From JAABYT01 sp041581935 (lineage in GTDB: Bacteria > Pseudomonadota > Gammaproteobacteria > HK1): DNA of 10,888 nt. The position numbers and the translations under genes are program-made. How positions within the stretch are numbered: position 1 is the stretch's first letter; every line of letters begins with the position of its first letter. Below are positions 1-6,895 of the stretch, in pieces. Below the pieces are notes generated by a model. It was not told where the DNA came from, made no database searches, and saw only the letters and a list, made by a program, of their open reading frames with translations. The DNA lies in assembly GCA_041581935.1 (NCBI GenBank), contig JBFICP010000100.1, forward strand, positions 1 to 10,888, in the 5' to 3' direction.

Positions 1-1046
1 ACCAGCCGCGCCGCCACGCCGCGCCCGGTAGTCGTCGCGGCGCGGCGCCCGATACCCTGCGCGAGCTTCGCGCCCACGGCAGCGCCGACGCGTTTCCCGA
101 GCAGCGCTCCGCCTGCGGTCAGGGTGACGGCTCGCGCGACCTCCAGAGAGCCGCGCTCGACACCGGCGATGGACAGCTTCTTCGTTTGATGATCCCAGTC
201 AAGCACCACCGAGACGTCATCGAGGTTCGGCTTGCCCTCGAGATACGTCGTCTGAGTCGACACGAAGCGTTGAAAGCGATCGTCAAAACCGTTCAAGGCG
301 ATTTGAAAGCCACTGTGTCCGGTTTCAAGTGCGTGCACATAGGCCCACTGCAACAGCGGATCGGAAACCTCGGGGCGCATGACGATTTCCCGGTAGCGTT
401 TCTCCACGTAGCGTTCCAGATCGTGAGCAACGGCATCGTCGAGGCGCATGACGCTCGGCTTCATGACGTTGGTGGCGGCCGAATACATAGCCTTGCCGGT
501 CAGTCTGTACGAGGTGGGCCACGCGTAGTACCAGTCGGCGAATGCCGGCACGCGCGTGCGCATGCTCGCGAACACGGGAGTCGCCCTTGCCTCGAGTGCG
601 GCATGCACGCGGACATGTGAATCCCGGCGTGCAATTTCGACCCGCTCGATCTCGCGACGGACGAATTGCGACAGGGTATCGGCATTCGCAAGAGCTCGAA
701 CCGGATTCCCCTGGCTGTCGCGAACGACGATCAGGGCCTTGCGGTCGAGCTGCGGATGCACGCCGTGTCGGGCGCTCGAACGGTCGTGATGCACGCTGCG
801 CGTGTAGTCCCAGCGATCCAGAATGCTGCCGAGAATTCCGGGGCCGAAGAGGACCGCCAGGATCACCGCCAGTGCCAGCAGCGCCAGCAACAGTTTCGAA
901 CCACGCCGTGAGCGTGCGCGAGGAGGCGGCTGCGGGGCCGGCCGTCCCGCGTCGCCGGTACGCTCGCAGGCCAATTGCGCCTGGAGCTTGACGAGCTCGG
1001 TCTGCCACTGGGCCGAAAGCGGCTCTTGAGTGCGAAACTCCGACAT
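1..1046 (-). CDS. Single-pass membrane protein of unknown function (3' end beyond window)
   Basis: An uninterrupted minus-strand frame begins at the ATG at 1046-1044 and runs off the left edge after 348 codons, so the C-terminus is missing. The start is supported by AGGAGAG (complement of 1055-1061), 8 bases upstream. Residues 1-50 are polar, with a proline/arginine-rich stretch at about 38-50. Residues 51-70 form one hydrophobic helix rich in Leu and Ala, followed by a long soluble region (about 75-300), suggesting a type II anchored protein with its bulk outside the cytoplasm. Visible conserved-looking stretches are RKALIVVRDSQGNPV (102-116) and DWYYAWPTSYRLTGKAM (171-187). From about 308 the sequence becomes a glycine/alanine-rich glycine-zipper-like segment (TAGGALLGKRVGAAVGAK, 310-327), which could be a second membrane element. 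I do not recognise the family. It is divergent from the YihY-family gene and shares its control region. The gene is confident; the function is unknown. Confidence 0.8.
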   Translation of the reverse strand, partial: MSEFRTQEPLSAQWQTELVKLQAQLACERTGDAGRPAPQPPPRARSRRGSKLLLALLALAVILAVLFGPGILGSILDRWDYTRSVHHDRSSARHGVHPQLDRKALIVVRDSQGNPVRALANADTLSQFVRREIERVEIARRDSHVRVHAALEARATPVFASMRTRVPAFADWYYAWPTSYRLTGKAMYSAATNVMKPSVMRLDDAVAHDLERYVEKRYREIVMRPEVSDPLLQWAYVHALETGHSGFQIALNGFDDRFQRFVSTQTTYLEGKPNLDDVSVVLDWDHQTKKLSIAGVERGSLEVARAVTLTAGGALLGKRVGAAVGAKLAQGIGRRAATTTGRGVAARL

Positions 1047-1120
1047 TTCTCAAACTCTCCTGATTGCGGCCGTGGCAGTGGGTGCCAGGGACTCCGCTGT
1101 CATCGAAACTATGTGCAGAT

Positions 1121-1140
1121 TAAGCCATTTTAGGCCATTT
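1121..1140. repeat. Tandem 10-base direct repeat
   Basis: TAAGCCATTT (1121-1130) is followed immediately by TAGGCCATTT (1131-1140), a 9 of 10 match with one helical turn of spacing. A third copy of the core GCCATT lies at 1204-1209. The pair overlaps the candidate minus-strand -10 (1127-1132), so it could be a protein-binding site, although chance cannot be excluded at this length. Confidence 0.4.
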
Positions 1141-1155
1141 CCAAGCCCCGAACCG

Positions 1156-1206
1156 ATAGCCAAGGCCGGTACCTGATATACACTTGGCTATTATCGAATA
1201 TCAGCC
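1156..1206. repeat. Overlapping inverted repeats in the divergent promoter region
   Basis: ATAGCCAAG (1156-1164) and CTTGGCTAT (1183-1191) form a perfect 9-base inverted repeat around an 18-base spacer that contains the candidate -10 TGATATACA. The right arm also forms part of a second, shorter dyad: GGCT (1186-1189), TAT (1192-1194), ATA (1198-1200) and AGCC (1203-1206), symmetric around 1196. Overlapping dyads around a promoter are typical of repressor operators. The RNA could also form a hairpin in the 5' leader of the YihY-family transcript. The repeats are seen directly; the regulatory role is inference. Confidence 0.5.
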
Positions 1207-1227
1207 ATTAGCGAGCCGCCCTTATCC

Positions 1228-2700
1228 ATGATTGAGCAGTACTGGGAAGGCATCAAAGCCTTCGTCTGGAACGCCGTGTGGGCTGTGAATGTCGCTTCGT
1301 TGTCGCCCGTTCACGCGGGTGCGGTCAAGGTGCTTCGCGTCGCTCACATGATGATTCGCGAAATCGCCGACGGCCAGATCAACGTGCGTGCGGCGAGCCT
1401 CGTTTACACGACACTCCTGTCAATTGTTCCCGTGCTGGCGCTGAGCTTCGCGCTGTTCAAGGGCTTCGACGTGCATCACGAACTGGCGCCCGCGCTTATG
1501 GGCTATCTCGAACCCCTGGGTGACAAGGGTATCGAGTTCGGCAACCAGCTGATCGCCATGGTCGAGAGCGTCAACGTCAAAGGGCTCGGCGTGCTGGGAT
1601 TCGCCGTTCTGCTCTATACGGTGGCGCGCGTCGTTCAGAAGGTCGAGCAGGCGCTGAATTACACGTGGCGCGTGCGCGCCCAGCGGCGTTTTTTCGAGCG
1701 ACTCAGCGGTTATCTCAGCGTCGCGATCTTCGGTCCCGTGTTCGTTTTCGCCGCCATGTTCATCTCAGGTTCGCTGATGAGCTCGTCGGTCGTGACACAG
1801 CTCGTCGAGTTTGCCGGCGTCGGTGCGCTCGTCGCGTTGGGGGGAAAGCTTGTTCCTTATCTCCTCGTTGTGGCCGCATTCACGTTCGTCTACTTCTACA
1901 TACCCAATACCCGGGTAAATATAGGTTCGGCGCTCTTTGGTGCACTCATCGCGGGATTTCTCTGGGCTGTGTCCGGCTGGGCGTTTGCTTCGCTGGTGGT
2001 GGGGTCGACCCGGTATGCCGCAATTTATTCGGGATTCGCCATTGTGATCCTGTTCATCATGTGGCTGCACATTTCCTGGCTGATTCTTCTCATGGGTGGT
2101 AGCGTCGCCTTTTATCACCAGCATCCAGAATATTTGGGGCTTCTCACCCACGAGTTGCAGTTCAGCAGTCGGGTCAAGGAACGTCTGTCGCTGCTTGCCT
2201 GCTTTCTCATTGTTCAGAATTTTCAATATCGCCTCGAGCCGTGGACGCTCGTCGCGCTGTCACGAAGACTGCGCGTGCCGCTGGAAGCGCTCGAGGAGCT
2301 GCTGCGCGCATTGGAGCGGGAATCGATTGTCGTCGCCGCCGGCGGCGGATCGGAGCGGTATGTGCCGGCGCGCGATCCGGGAACCGTGACGGTGAAGGAG
2401 GTGCTCGAGGTGGCCCGCGCGGCGGGTGAAAGCCATCAGTTTTCTCTTCACAATATTACTTCGGCGCCGGCCGTCGACACGATCTGCCGGGAGCTCGACG
2501 AGGCGGCCGACCGGGCCCTGGATGGGCGGACGCTGCGCGATCTGGCGGTGGCGAACCCGCCCGCGGGAAACGACGACGCAGCGCCCGCAGAGGCGGCGAC
2601 GGATCTGATCACGATGGTGCGGGCCGGGGAGCCCGGTGAGTCCGAGACGAAGCGGGAAATCGCGGCAGGTGGCCGAGCGCGCGCCTCGGACCGCGATTGA
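1228..2700 (+). CDS. YihY/BrkB-family inner-membrane protein with extended C-terminal cytoplasmic region
   Basis: This 490-residue protein matches the YihY/virulence factor BrkB family (UPF0761). Residues 57-77 hold the family N-terminal signature (AASLVYTTLLSIVPVLAL), and further membrane helices lie at about 117-136, 160-182, 207-225, 232-257 and 268-292, giving six. Other family-like stretches are ALNYTWRVR (142-150), YFYIPNTRV (222-230) and YSGFAIVILFIMWLHISW (267-284). E. coli YihY is about 290 residues and ends near the last helix; here about 190 residues follow. Residues 315-385 look like a small winged-helix-type domain, and about 445-490 is a low-complexity polar tail. Family members were once annotated as ribonuclease BN or as a Bordetella serum-resistance factor, but the molecular role is not settled. 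The start at 1228 lacks a clear SD. A 110-base gap separates the gene from the following operon. Family assignment is confident; function is not. Confidence 0.9.
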   Translation: MIEQYWEGIKAFVWNAVWAVNVASLSPVHAGAVKVLRVAHMMIREIADGQINVRAASLVYTTLLSIVPVLALSFALFKGFDVHHELAPALMGYLEPLGDKGIEFGNQLIAMVESVNVKGLGVLGFAVLLYTVARVVQKVEQALNYTWRVRAQRRFFERLSGYLSVAIFGPVFVFAAMFISGSLMSSSVVTQLVEFAGVGALVALGGKLVPYLLVVAAFTFVYFYIPNTRVNIGSALFGALIAGFLWAVSGWAFASLVVGSTRYAAIYSGFAIVILFIMWLHISWLILLMGGSVAFYHQHPEYLGLLTHELQFSSRVKERLSLLACFLIVQNFQYRLEPWTLVALSRRLRVPLEALEELLRALERESIVVAAGGGSERYVPARDPGTVTVKEVLEVARAAGESHQFSLHNITSAPAVDTICRELDEAADRALDGRTLRDLAVANPPAGNDDAAPAEAATDLITMVRAGEPGESETKREIAAGGRARASDRD

Positions 2701-2797
2701 ACCGGGAGTGGAAGCTGCGGCGAGTCCGGCATTCTGTGACTCGGGACTCGGAGCCTGTCGGCGGGAGAGCCTAGAGTTATGCCAGGAACGCGTCATC

Positions 2798-2804
2798 AAG
2801 GAGG
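2798..2804 (+). promoter_or_regulatory. Strong ribosome binding site
   Basis: AAGGAGG is a perfect SD core, 6 bases before the ATG at 2811, and fixes the start of the first gene of the operon. The preceding gap (2701-2797) shows a short direct repeat GACTCGG GACTCGG but no clear -35/-10 pair, so whether transcription starts here or reads through from the YihY-family gene is unresolved. Confidence 0.85.
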
Positions 2805-2810
2805 CGCATC

Positions 2811-3620
2811 ATGTTCAGCTTGCCAACGGAGCCAGGCTCGATCGGGCACACACTGGATGCCGGATTCAAGCTCTACTTCGTCGTTTTCAAGCAGGTCCTG
2901 GTTCTGAGCATTCTGGCGGCGCTGTCAATCTCGGTGCCGATGCATGCAATGATTCTCGCCATGCCGATGTTCGCAGCCGAAGGGGCGGTGCCCGGCAATG
3001 CGTTCATCGCCACGCTGGTCGTCGGCTTCCTGGCCTGCATGATTCTTTATATGTGGTTTTATCTCGCGGCTCTGTGCCGCATTGGAGGTATCGCCTACGG
3101 ACAGAGCCTGACACTGGGTGCCTGTATGGCGGCGGGGCTGCGCAAGATTCTTCCGGTTATCGCCGCGGCTCTGCTCTACAGCCTCGCAATGATGGGTGGC
3201 TTTATCCTGCTGATAATTCCGGGAATGATTCTATGGATAAGCCTGGCGTTTTTTGCGATGTGTATCGTCCTCGAAGGCGACGGAATACTCGAATCACTGC
3301 GACACAGTCATCGATTGGTTTGGGGCAACTGGTGGCGGACATTTGTCATCTTTACAGTCGTGATGATTGTCTATTATGTGATATACCTCGCCATCGAGGT
3401 ACCGTTCGCGGTCGTCGATCAGGTTGCTTTCGACACCGAGTTCGGGGCACTGCCCGGCTTCGGTCAGGCCATGCTTTCCATGGTCGGCGACATACTCGCG
3501 AGCGTAATCACTTTTCCATTGATGACAGCCGTTTTTGTTGCCGTATTTCATGATCTCAAGTTGCGCAAAGAAGGTCAGGATCTGGAAGCGCGCGTTGAAG
3601 CGCTGACCGCCAGCGCCTGA
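2811..3620 (+). CDS. Six-helix integral membrane protein, first gene of the MoxR/DUF58 operon
   Basis: This 269-residue protein is almost entirely hydrophobic, with likely membrane helices at about 23-48, 64-88, 113-131, 132-152, 177-200 and 222-247. The signature IPGMILWI (136-143), then VLEGDG (153-158) and an SHRLVWGNWWR stretch (166-176), is the pattern shared by YciC-like (UPF0259), DUF975-like and glycerophosphodiester-phosphodiesterase-membrane-domain-like proteins. The C-terminus FHDLKLRKEGQDLE (246-259) resembles the 'YYDLRxRKEGxDL' ending I associate with membrane proteins encoded beside DUF4129 genes. No catalytic phosphodiesterase domain is present, so it is a membrane component and not an enzyme as far as I can see. 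The next gene starts 4 bases after its stop, implying co-transcription and probably translational coupling. The role is inferred from context only. Confidence 0.85.
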   Translation: MFSLPTEPGSIGHTLDAGFKLYFVVFKQVLVLSILAALSISVPMHAMILAMPMFAAEGAVPGNAFIATLVVGFLACMILYMWFYLAALCRIGGIAYGQSLTLGACMAAGLRKILPVIAAALLYSLAMMGGFILLIIPGMILWISLAFFAMCIVLEGDGILESLRHSHRLVWGNWWRTFVIFTVVMIVYYVIYLAIEVPFAVVDQVAFDTEFGALPGFGQAMLSMVGDILASVITFPLMTAVFVAVFHDLKLRKEGQDLEARVEALTASA

Positions 3621-3624
3621 GGAG
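3619..3624 (+). promoter_or_regulatory. Ribosome binding site abutting the start codon
   Basis: GAGGAG overlaps the TGA stop (3618-3620) of the upstream gene and ends directly before the ATG at 3625, leaving no spacer. In this frame the nearest upstream stop is 3604-3606, with no alternative start before 3625. The next candidate, GTG at 3643, would remove the charged start of the signal peptide. The ATG is therefore the best choice, probably used by ribosomes terminating on the preceding gene. Confidence 0.5.
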
Positions 3625-4617
3625 ATGCGTCCGTCCCACCTCGTGTTCGCCGCTTTCTTCGCGATCGCGGCGTTCGAGGTGGACGCTTCGCTTACGGGGC
3701 GGGATCTACCTGTGACGGCGATTCAATCCTGCCTGAGCGATCTTCGCAGAATTTCGGACGCCGAAGGCCATTCCGAATCCCACAATTTCAATCTCGAAAA
3801 GCGTTGTCCCGAGCTCGTAAAAACGCTCGCTCAGTCGTTGCGTGAAGAAGATGTCGGCGTCATTGAGATCGATGCGGTAAGTATCGAAGGATTGCATGAT
3901 CTTGCATCGTTCGCCGCAGGATTTAATCGCCGACCGGAGACAGCGGGCGATTTCAATCTCGACTTCAACGGGCTCGATGCGCTTCTCGGAGATGTGCTGA
4001 TCGAGAACGAAGTCGACGATTCCGTCTGGGATCGCTTTCTTCGCTGGCTCGAGCAGTATGTAAAGGACGACGAGTCGTCCGAGTTCAAGCGATTTCTCGA
4101 CTGGCTCGACGGCCTCGACGCACCGCCCTGGCTCGGAGACATCATCGTGAATACATCGGTGGTGTTAATCGTTCTGCTCGCTTTAATTGTCGTCGGTAAC
4201 GAGCTGAGACTTTCGGGGATGCTCCGTCGCCCGCGCCGAAAACACGGAGCGCCGGATCGCGTCGTGAGCCCGGAGTCGAGCCGGAAGCCACGCCCGAAGT
4301 CGCTCGATCAGCTACGCCAACTGCCCCCCAGAGAGCTGGCCGCTGCGATTCTGGAGATCGTGACGGCGGCGTTCGCCGAGCGCGGTTGGTTGTCATCCAG
4401 TTCGAGCCTCACGAACGGCGAGCTGGTCAGGCAGATTGGACAACGCCAAGATTCCGTTGCCCGTTCCTTCTCGAGCCTAATAAGCGGCATCGAGCGCATT
4501 ATTTACGGCGACCGATCGGCGGATGATGAAACCCGGCAACGCCTCATCGATTCTGCCGGCGCGCTCATTGAGCAAGCCCGTCGCACGACCGTTACGCCCT
4601 CCGGGCGGCCTCTATGA
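3625..4617 (+). CDS. DUF4129 domain protein, signal peptide plus one membrane helix
   Basis: This 330-residue protein has a putative signal peptide (1-21, ending Val-Asp-Ala), an exported region of about 150 residues, a membrane helix at about 171-191, a basic stretch (198-226) and a C-terminal cytoplasmic DUF4129-like domain (about 230-318). DUF4129 features visible are PPRELAAAILEIVTAAF (234-250), LTNGELVRQI (262-271) and ERIIYGDRS (290-298). The exported part contains two cysteines, Cys36 and Cys61, that could form a disulfide. It is acidic and Trp-rich near the membrane (Trp135, Trp141, Trp160, Trp169). DUF4129 is best known as the C-terminal domain of TgpA-type membrane transglutaminases and as a stand-alone partner of MoxR/DUF58 genes; no transglutaminase domain is present here. 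The stop overlaps the next start as ATGA. The exported domain is not recognisable to me; the DUF4129 call is reasonably firm from motifs and neighbours. Confidence 0.82.
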   Translation: MRPSHLVFAAFFAIAAFEVDASLTGRDLPVTAIQSCLSDLRRISDAEGHSESHNFNLEKRCPELVKTLAQSLREEDVGVIEIDAVSIEGLHDLASFAAGFNRRPETAGDFNLDFNGLDALLGDVLIENEVDDSVWDRFLRWLEQYVKDDESSEFKRFLDWLDGLDAPPWLGDIIVNTSVVLIVLLALIVVGNELRLSGMLRRPRRKHGAPDRVVSPESSRKPRPKSLDQLRQLPPRELAAAILEIVTAAFAERGWLSSSSSLTNGELVRQIGQRQDSVARSFSSLISGIERIIYGDRSADDETRQRLIDSAGALIEQARRTTVTPSGRPL

Positions 4618-5918
4618 AGGACCGCTTGGTCACTATCGCCGGTGGACTGTTGGCGTTCGCGCTGGTGGTCATTTTGCTTGTGCCCGTGCAACGCGATGAG
4701 TCCGCTCAGATGTCCCGGCCGCTCAGCGCCGACCGGGGTCGCGCAGGTCTCCAGGGCATGAAGCGCTGGCTCGACCAGGGTGGCGTGAAAACGGATGTGC
4801 TAGCGCGCCGCTACTCGGCGCTGGCCGCGAGTCTCGAGCTGAGACCGCAGGGCAACCTGCTGGTCATCTCGCTCCCCCAGTACACGCCGTCGCGTCTCGA
4901 CGAGCGCGAAGCTCTGCGCACATGGCTCGCTCAGGGCAACAACGCACTCGTCCTCGTCGCCGCGGGAGATGTGCCGCGATGGACCAGAGTAGCCGCGGCC
5001 GCGAGCACCCATGAATTCCTCGAATCATTCGATTTCGAGTTGGACATGCCGGAGGAGAGCGAGGAGCAAGAGCACGAGGCTCAGGAAGACTCCGAGCGGT
5101 CACGGCAAGGTGATGAATCGGTGCAAACGGATCTCGAGTCATGGCTCGAAGCCGAGCCTGTCGCACTCGAGCCGCGCATGAGCCACCCGCTTACCCGCGG
5201 TGTGACGGTGGTGAAGGCACGCTCGGTTCGCCGGCTGGATCGCGACTGGTATCTGACCGGGGCGTCACGCGGACGCGTCGTGCTGCCGCTCCTCGCCGAG
5301 GCCGGCGAGAGTGCGGCATTCTGGGAAGTTCGTGTCGGCAACGGGCGGATGTGGGTGAGCCGATACTCCGATCTGTTCTCCAACGCCGGTCTCGGGGAGG
5401 CCGACAATGCACGCTTTCTGGCGAATATCGTCAGCGCGTCCCTTCTGAGCAACGGACGGGTGATTTTTGACGACATGCATCAGGGCGTGACGGACCTTTA
5501 CGATGCTCGCGCGTTTTTCGTCGACCCGCGCTTCATCAACACGATGATTGTCATGATCGGCTTCTGGCTGCTTTATCTGATCGGGCGCAGCCGGCGGTTG
5601 GCGCCGCCGCGCGAGGCGGCCTCCCGCTATTACGCGGCCGATCTGGCTCGAGCGATGGCGGGTTTCTTCGTTCGCCGATTGAGCGTCGCAACAGTGGAGC
5701 GCCAGCTGTTCGCCTTTTTCTTCAACGACATCCGTGGCCGATACGGACTGCCCACCAACGGGCAACCCGTATGGTCTATGTTGTCTGGAATGTCGCGGGT
5801 TTCCGTGAATGATGTCGATGCGTTGCGCAGACACTACGAGCGGGCCGCCGCCGGCAGGAAACCCGATCTGGTCGCGCTCGCGCGACTCATGCAGCGCACG
5901 AGGGAGAATCTCTTATGA
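4614..5918 (+). CDS. DUF4350 domain membrane protein
   Basis: This 434-residue protein has an N-terminal membrane helix (7-25) and a DUF4350-type domain from about 38 to 120, including a GLQGMKRWLDQGGVKTDV stretch (45-62) and strands such as NLLVISLPQY (81-90) and ALVLVAAGDV (111-120). A very acidic, probably disordered insert follows (about 141-183). The extracytoplasmic fold then resumes and ends in RVIFDDMHQGVTD (282-294), equivalent to the 'DEYHHG' motif typical of the family. A second membrane helix (about 308-323) leads to a cytoplasmic C-terminal domain (325-434) rich in Arg, Phe and Tyr. The family has no established activity; the first domain resembles glutamine-amidotransferase-like or GldG-like folds in general shape only. 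The start overlaps the upstream stop by 4 bases with no clear SD, and its own stop overlaps the MoxR start in the same way, so the three genes are probably translationally coupled. Confidence 0.85.
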   Translation: MKDRLVTIAGGLLAFALVVILLVPVQRDESAQMSRPLSADRGRAGLQGMKRWLDQGGVKTDVLARRYSALAASLELRPQGNLLVISLPQYTPSRLDEREALRTWLAQGNNALVLVAAGDVPRWTRVAAAASTHEFLESFDFELDMPEESEEQEHEAQEDSERSRQGDESVQTDLESWLEAEPVALEPRMSHPLTRGVTVVKARSVRRLDRDWYLTGASRGRVVLPLLAEAGESAAFWEVRVGNGRMWVSRYSDLFSNAGLGEADNARFLANIVSASLLSNGRVIFDDMHQGVTDLYDARAFFVDPRFINTMIVMIGFWLLYLIGRSRRLAPPREAASRYYAADLARAMAGFFVRRLSVATVERQLFAFFFNDIRGRYGLPTNGQPVWSMLSGMSRVSVNDVDALRRHYERAAAGRKPDLVALARLMQRTRENLL

Positions 5919-6868
5919 GTTCAAGCGCGCAGAAACTCGAGCAGGAGCTTCAGACACGACTGGGTCGCGCGGTATTCGGTGTCGAGCAAATTGTCCATGG
6001 TCTGTGTCTGGCCCTGGTCGCGGGAGGGCACGTTCTGCTCGAAGGCGTGCCCGGGCTCGGCAAGACGCTGCTGGCGCGCACTCTTGCCGCCAATCGTGGC
6101 GGCAGATTCAAGCGCATTCAATGCACCTCTGACCTCATGCCCGCCGACATTACCGGTGTGCATGTCTTCAACTCCGACAACAGGACATTCGAATTCATCC
6201 CGGGCCCGCTGTTCGCAGACGTCGTTCTGGTCGATGAAATCAACCGCACCAGCCCCAAGACCCAGTCGGCTTTGCTGGAGGCCATGGAGGAGGGCACGGT
6301 GACCATCGATCGCGAGACGTATCCACTTCCGGACGATCATTTCGTGATCGCATCGCAAAACCCTCACGAGTTCGAAGGCACTTACCCTTTACCCGAGTCA
6401 CAGTTGGATCGGTTTCTGCTTCGTCTCGAGATGGACTATCCGGTTCATGAAATGGAGCAACGGGTCTTGAAGTCCTACGATCATTCCGCTGGCAAGCGGC
6501 GGGTCACACCAACGGTCGAGTCGCCCATCGACGGCGGGCTGATCAGGCTGGCAAGGCACGAGGCTGATGGCATCCATGTTTCGGAGGTCGTCTACGATTA
6601 CGTCAGTGCGCTTGCGAGCGCTAGCCGTACGCATCCCCACGTCAGCCTGGGGCTTTCGACCCGCGGCGCTCTCGCGGTGATGAGATGCGCGCGCGTCGAG
6701 GCGGCGCTGCGGGCGGGGGAGTTCGTGACACCCGATGATATCAAGACGGTGACCAAGGCCGTCGTGACCCACCGTCTGATCATGTCGCCGGATGCGAGCC
6801 TGGAAGGTGTGCGGGGCGGCGATGTCGTCGACGCCATCCTGGCTCAGGTACCGGTGCCCAAGGATTGA
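5915..6868 (+). CDS. MoxR-family AAA+ ATPase
   Basis: This 317-residue cytoplasmic ATPase shows the complete motif set of a MoxR protein: Walker A GVPGLGKT (44-51), Walker B VVLVDE (103-108) followed by INRTSPKTQSALLEAMEEG (109-127), sensor 1 SQNP (147-150), the arginine-finger region LDRF (164-167) and sensor 2 LSTRGALA (247-254), then a helical lid to the C-terminus. Length is normal for the family. MoxR ATPases form hexamers and are thought to act as chaperones that insert cofactors into, or assemble, complexes containing vWA-domain proteins, which are usually encoded next door; here the DUF58 gene is that partner. The start at 5915 overlaps the upstream stop as ATGA and is preceded by GAGGGAG 8 bases away. 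I did not try to place it in a MoxR subfamily. The family call is very secure; the client is inferred from context. Confidence 0.97.
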   Translation: MSSSAQKLEQELQTRLGRAVFGVEQIVHGLCLALVAGGHVLLEGVPGLGKTLLARTLAANRGGRFKRIQCTSDLMPADITGVHVFNSDNRTFEFIPGPLFADVVLVDEINRTSPKTQSALLEAMEEGTVTIDRETYPLPDDHFVIASQNPHEFEGTYPLPESQLDRFLLRLEMDYPVHEMEQRVLKSYDHSAGKRRVTPTVESPIDGGLIRLARHEADGIHVSEVVYDYVSALASASRTHPHVSLGLSTRGALAVMRCARVEAALRAGEFVTPDDIKTVTKAVVTHRLIMSPDASLEGVRGGDVVDAILAQVPVPKD

Positions 6869-6888
6869 GGCCGGGTACGACCCGGTAC
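6848..6888 (+). other. Two mutually exclusive hairpins at the MoxR/DUF58 junction
   Basis: CCGGGT (6871-6876) and ACCCGG (6880-6885) form a perfect 6-base stem with an ACG loop, directly after the MoxR stop (6866-6868) and 10 bases before the DUF58 ATG. GTACCGG (6848-6854) is also a perfect partner of CCGGTAC (6882-6888), and this longer-range stem shares bases 6882-6885 with the short hairpin, so both cannot form at once. No SD is visible before the DUF58 start. The structure could control translation of the DUF58 gene relative to MoxR, but this is inference. Confidence 0.5.
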
Positions 6889-6895
6889 GTTTCCG

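Larger units (their letters stand above)
1047..1227. promoter_or_regulatory. Divergent control region between the left orphan gene and the YihY-family gene
   Basis: This 181-base gap separates two genes transcribed away from each other, so it should hold both promoters. It is visibly more AT-rich than the flanking genes. For the plus strand, TGATATACA (1174-1182) resembles an extended -10 element, but I see no good -35. For the minus strand, TAAAAT (complement of 1127-1132) is a good -10 match, again without a clear -35. The YihY-family start at 1228 has no convincing SD. In its frame I see no alternative start codon between 1198 and 1228. The assignment of promoters is inference; the repeats are listed separately. 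Confidence 0.4.

Noticed and set aside
325..1053. A 242-codon minus-strand frame starting just upstream of the left gene
   Set aside because: It is a shifted frame of the same strand as the gene at 1-1046, is Arg/Ala/Gly-rich without a membrane helix, and stops internally. The alternative frame has the better-spaced SD, a clear membrane helix and remains open to the edge.
2738..2777. A promoter directly before the gene at 2811, using TAGAGT at 2772 as -10
   Set aside because: There is no acceptable -35 at the right distance, and the match could be chance. Readthrough from the YihY-family gene cannot be ruled out.
2636..3553. A 305-codon plus-strand frame overlapping the end of the YihY-family gene and the six-helix membrane protein
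   Set aside because: It is out of frame with two well-supported genes, has Arg/Gly/His-rich shadow composition, and has no SD comparable with AAGGAGG at 2798.
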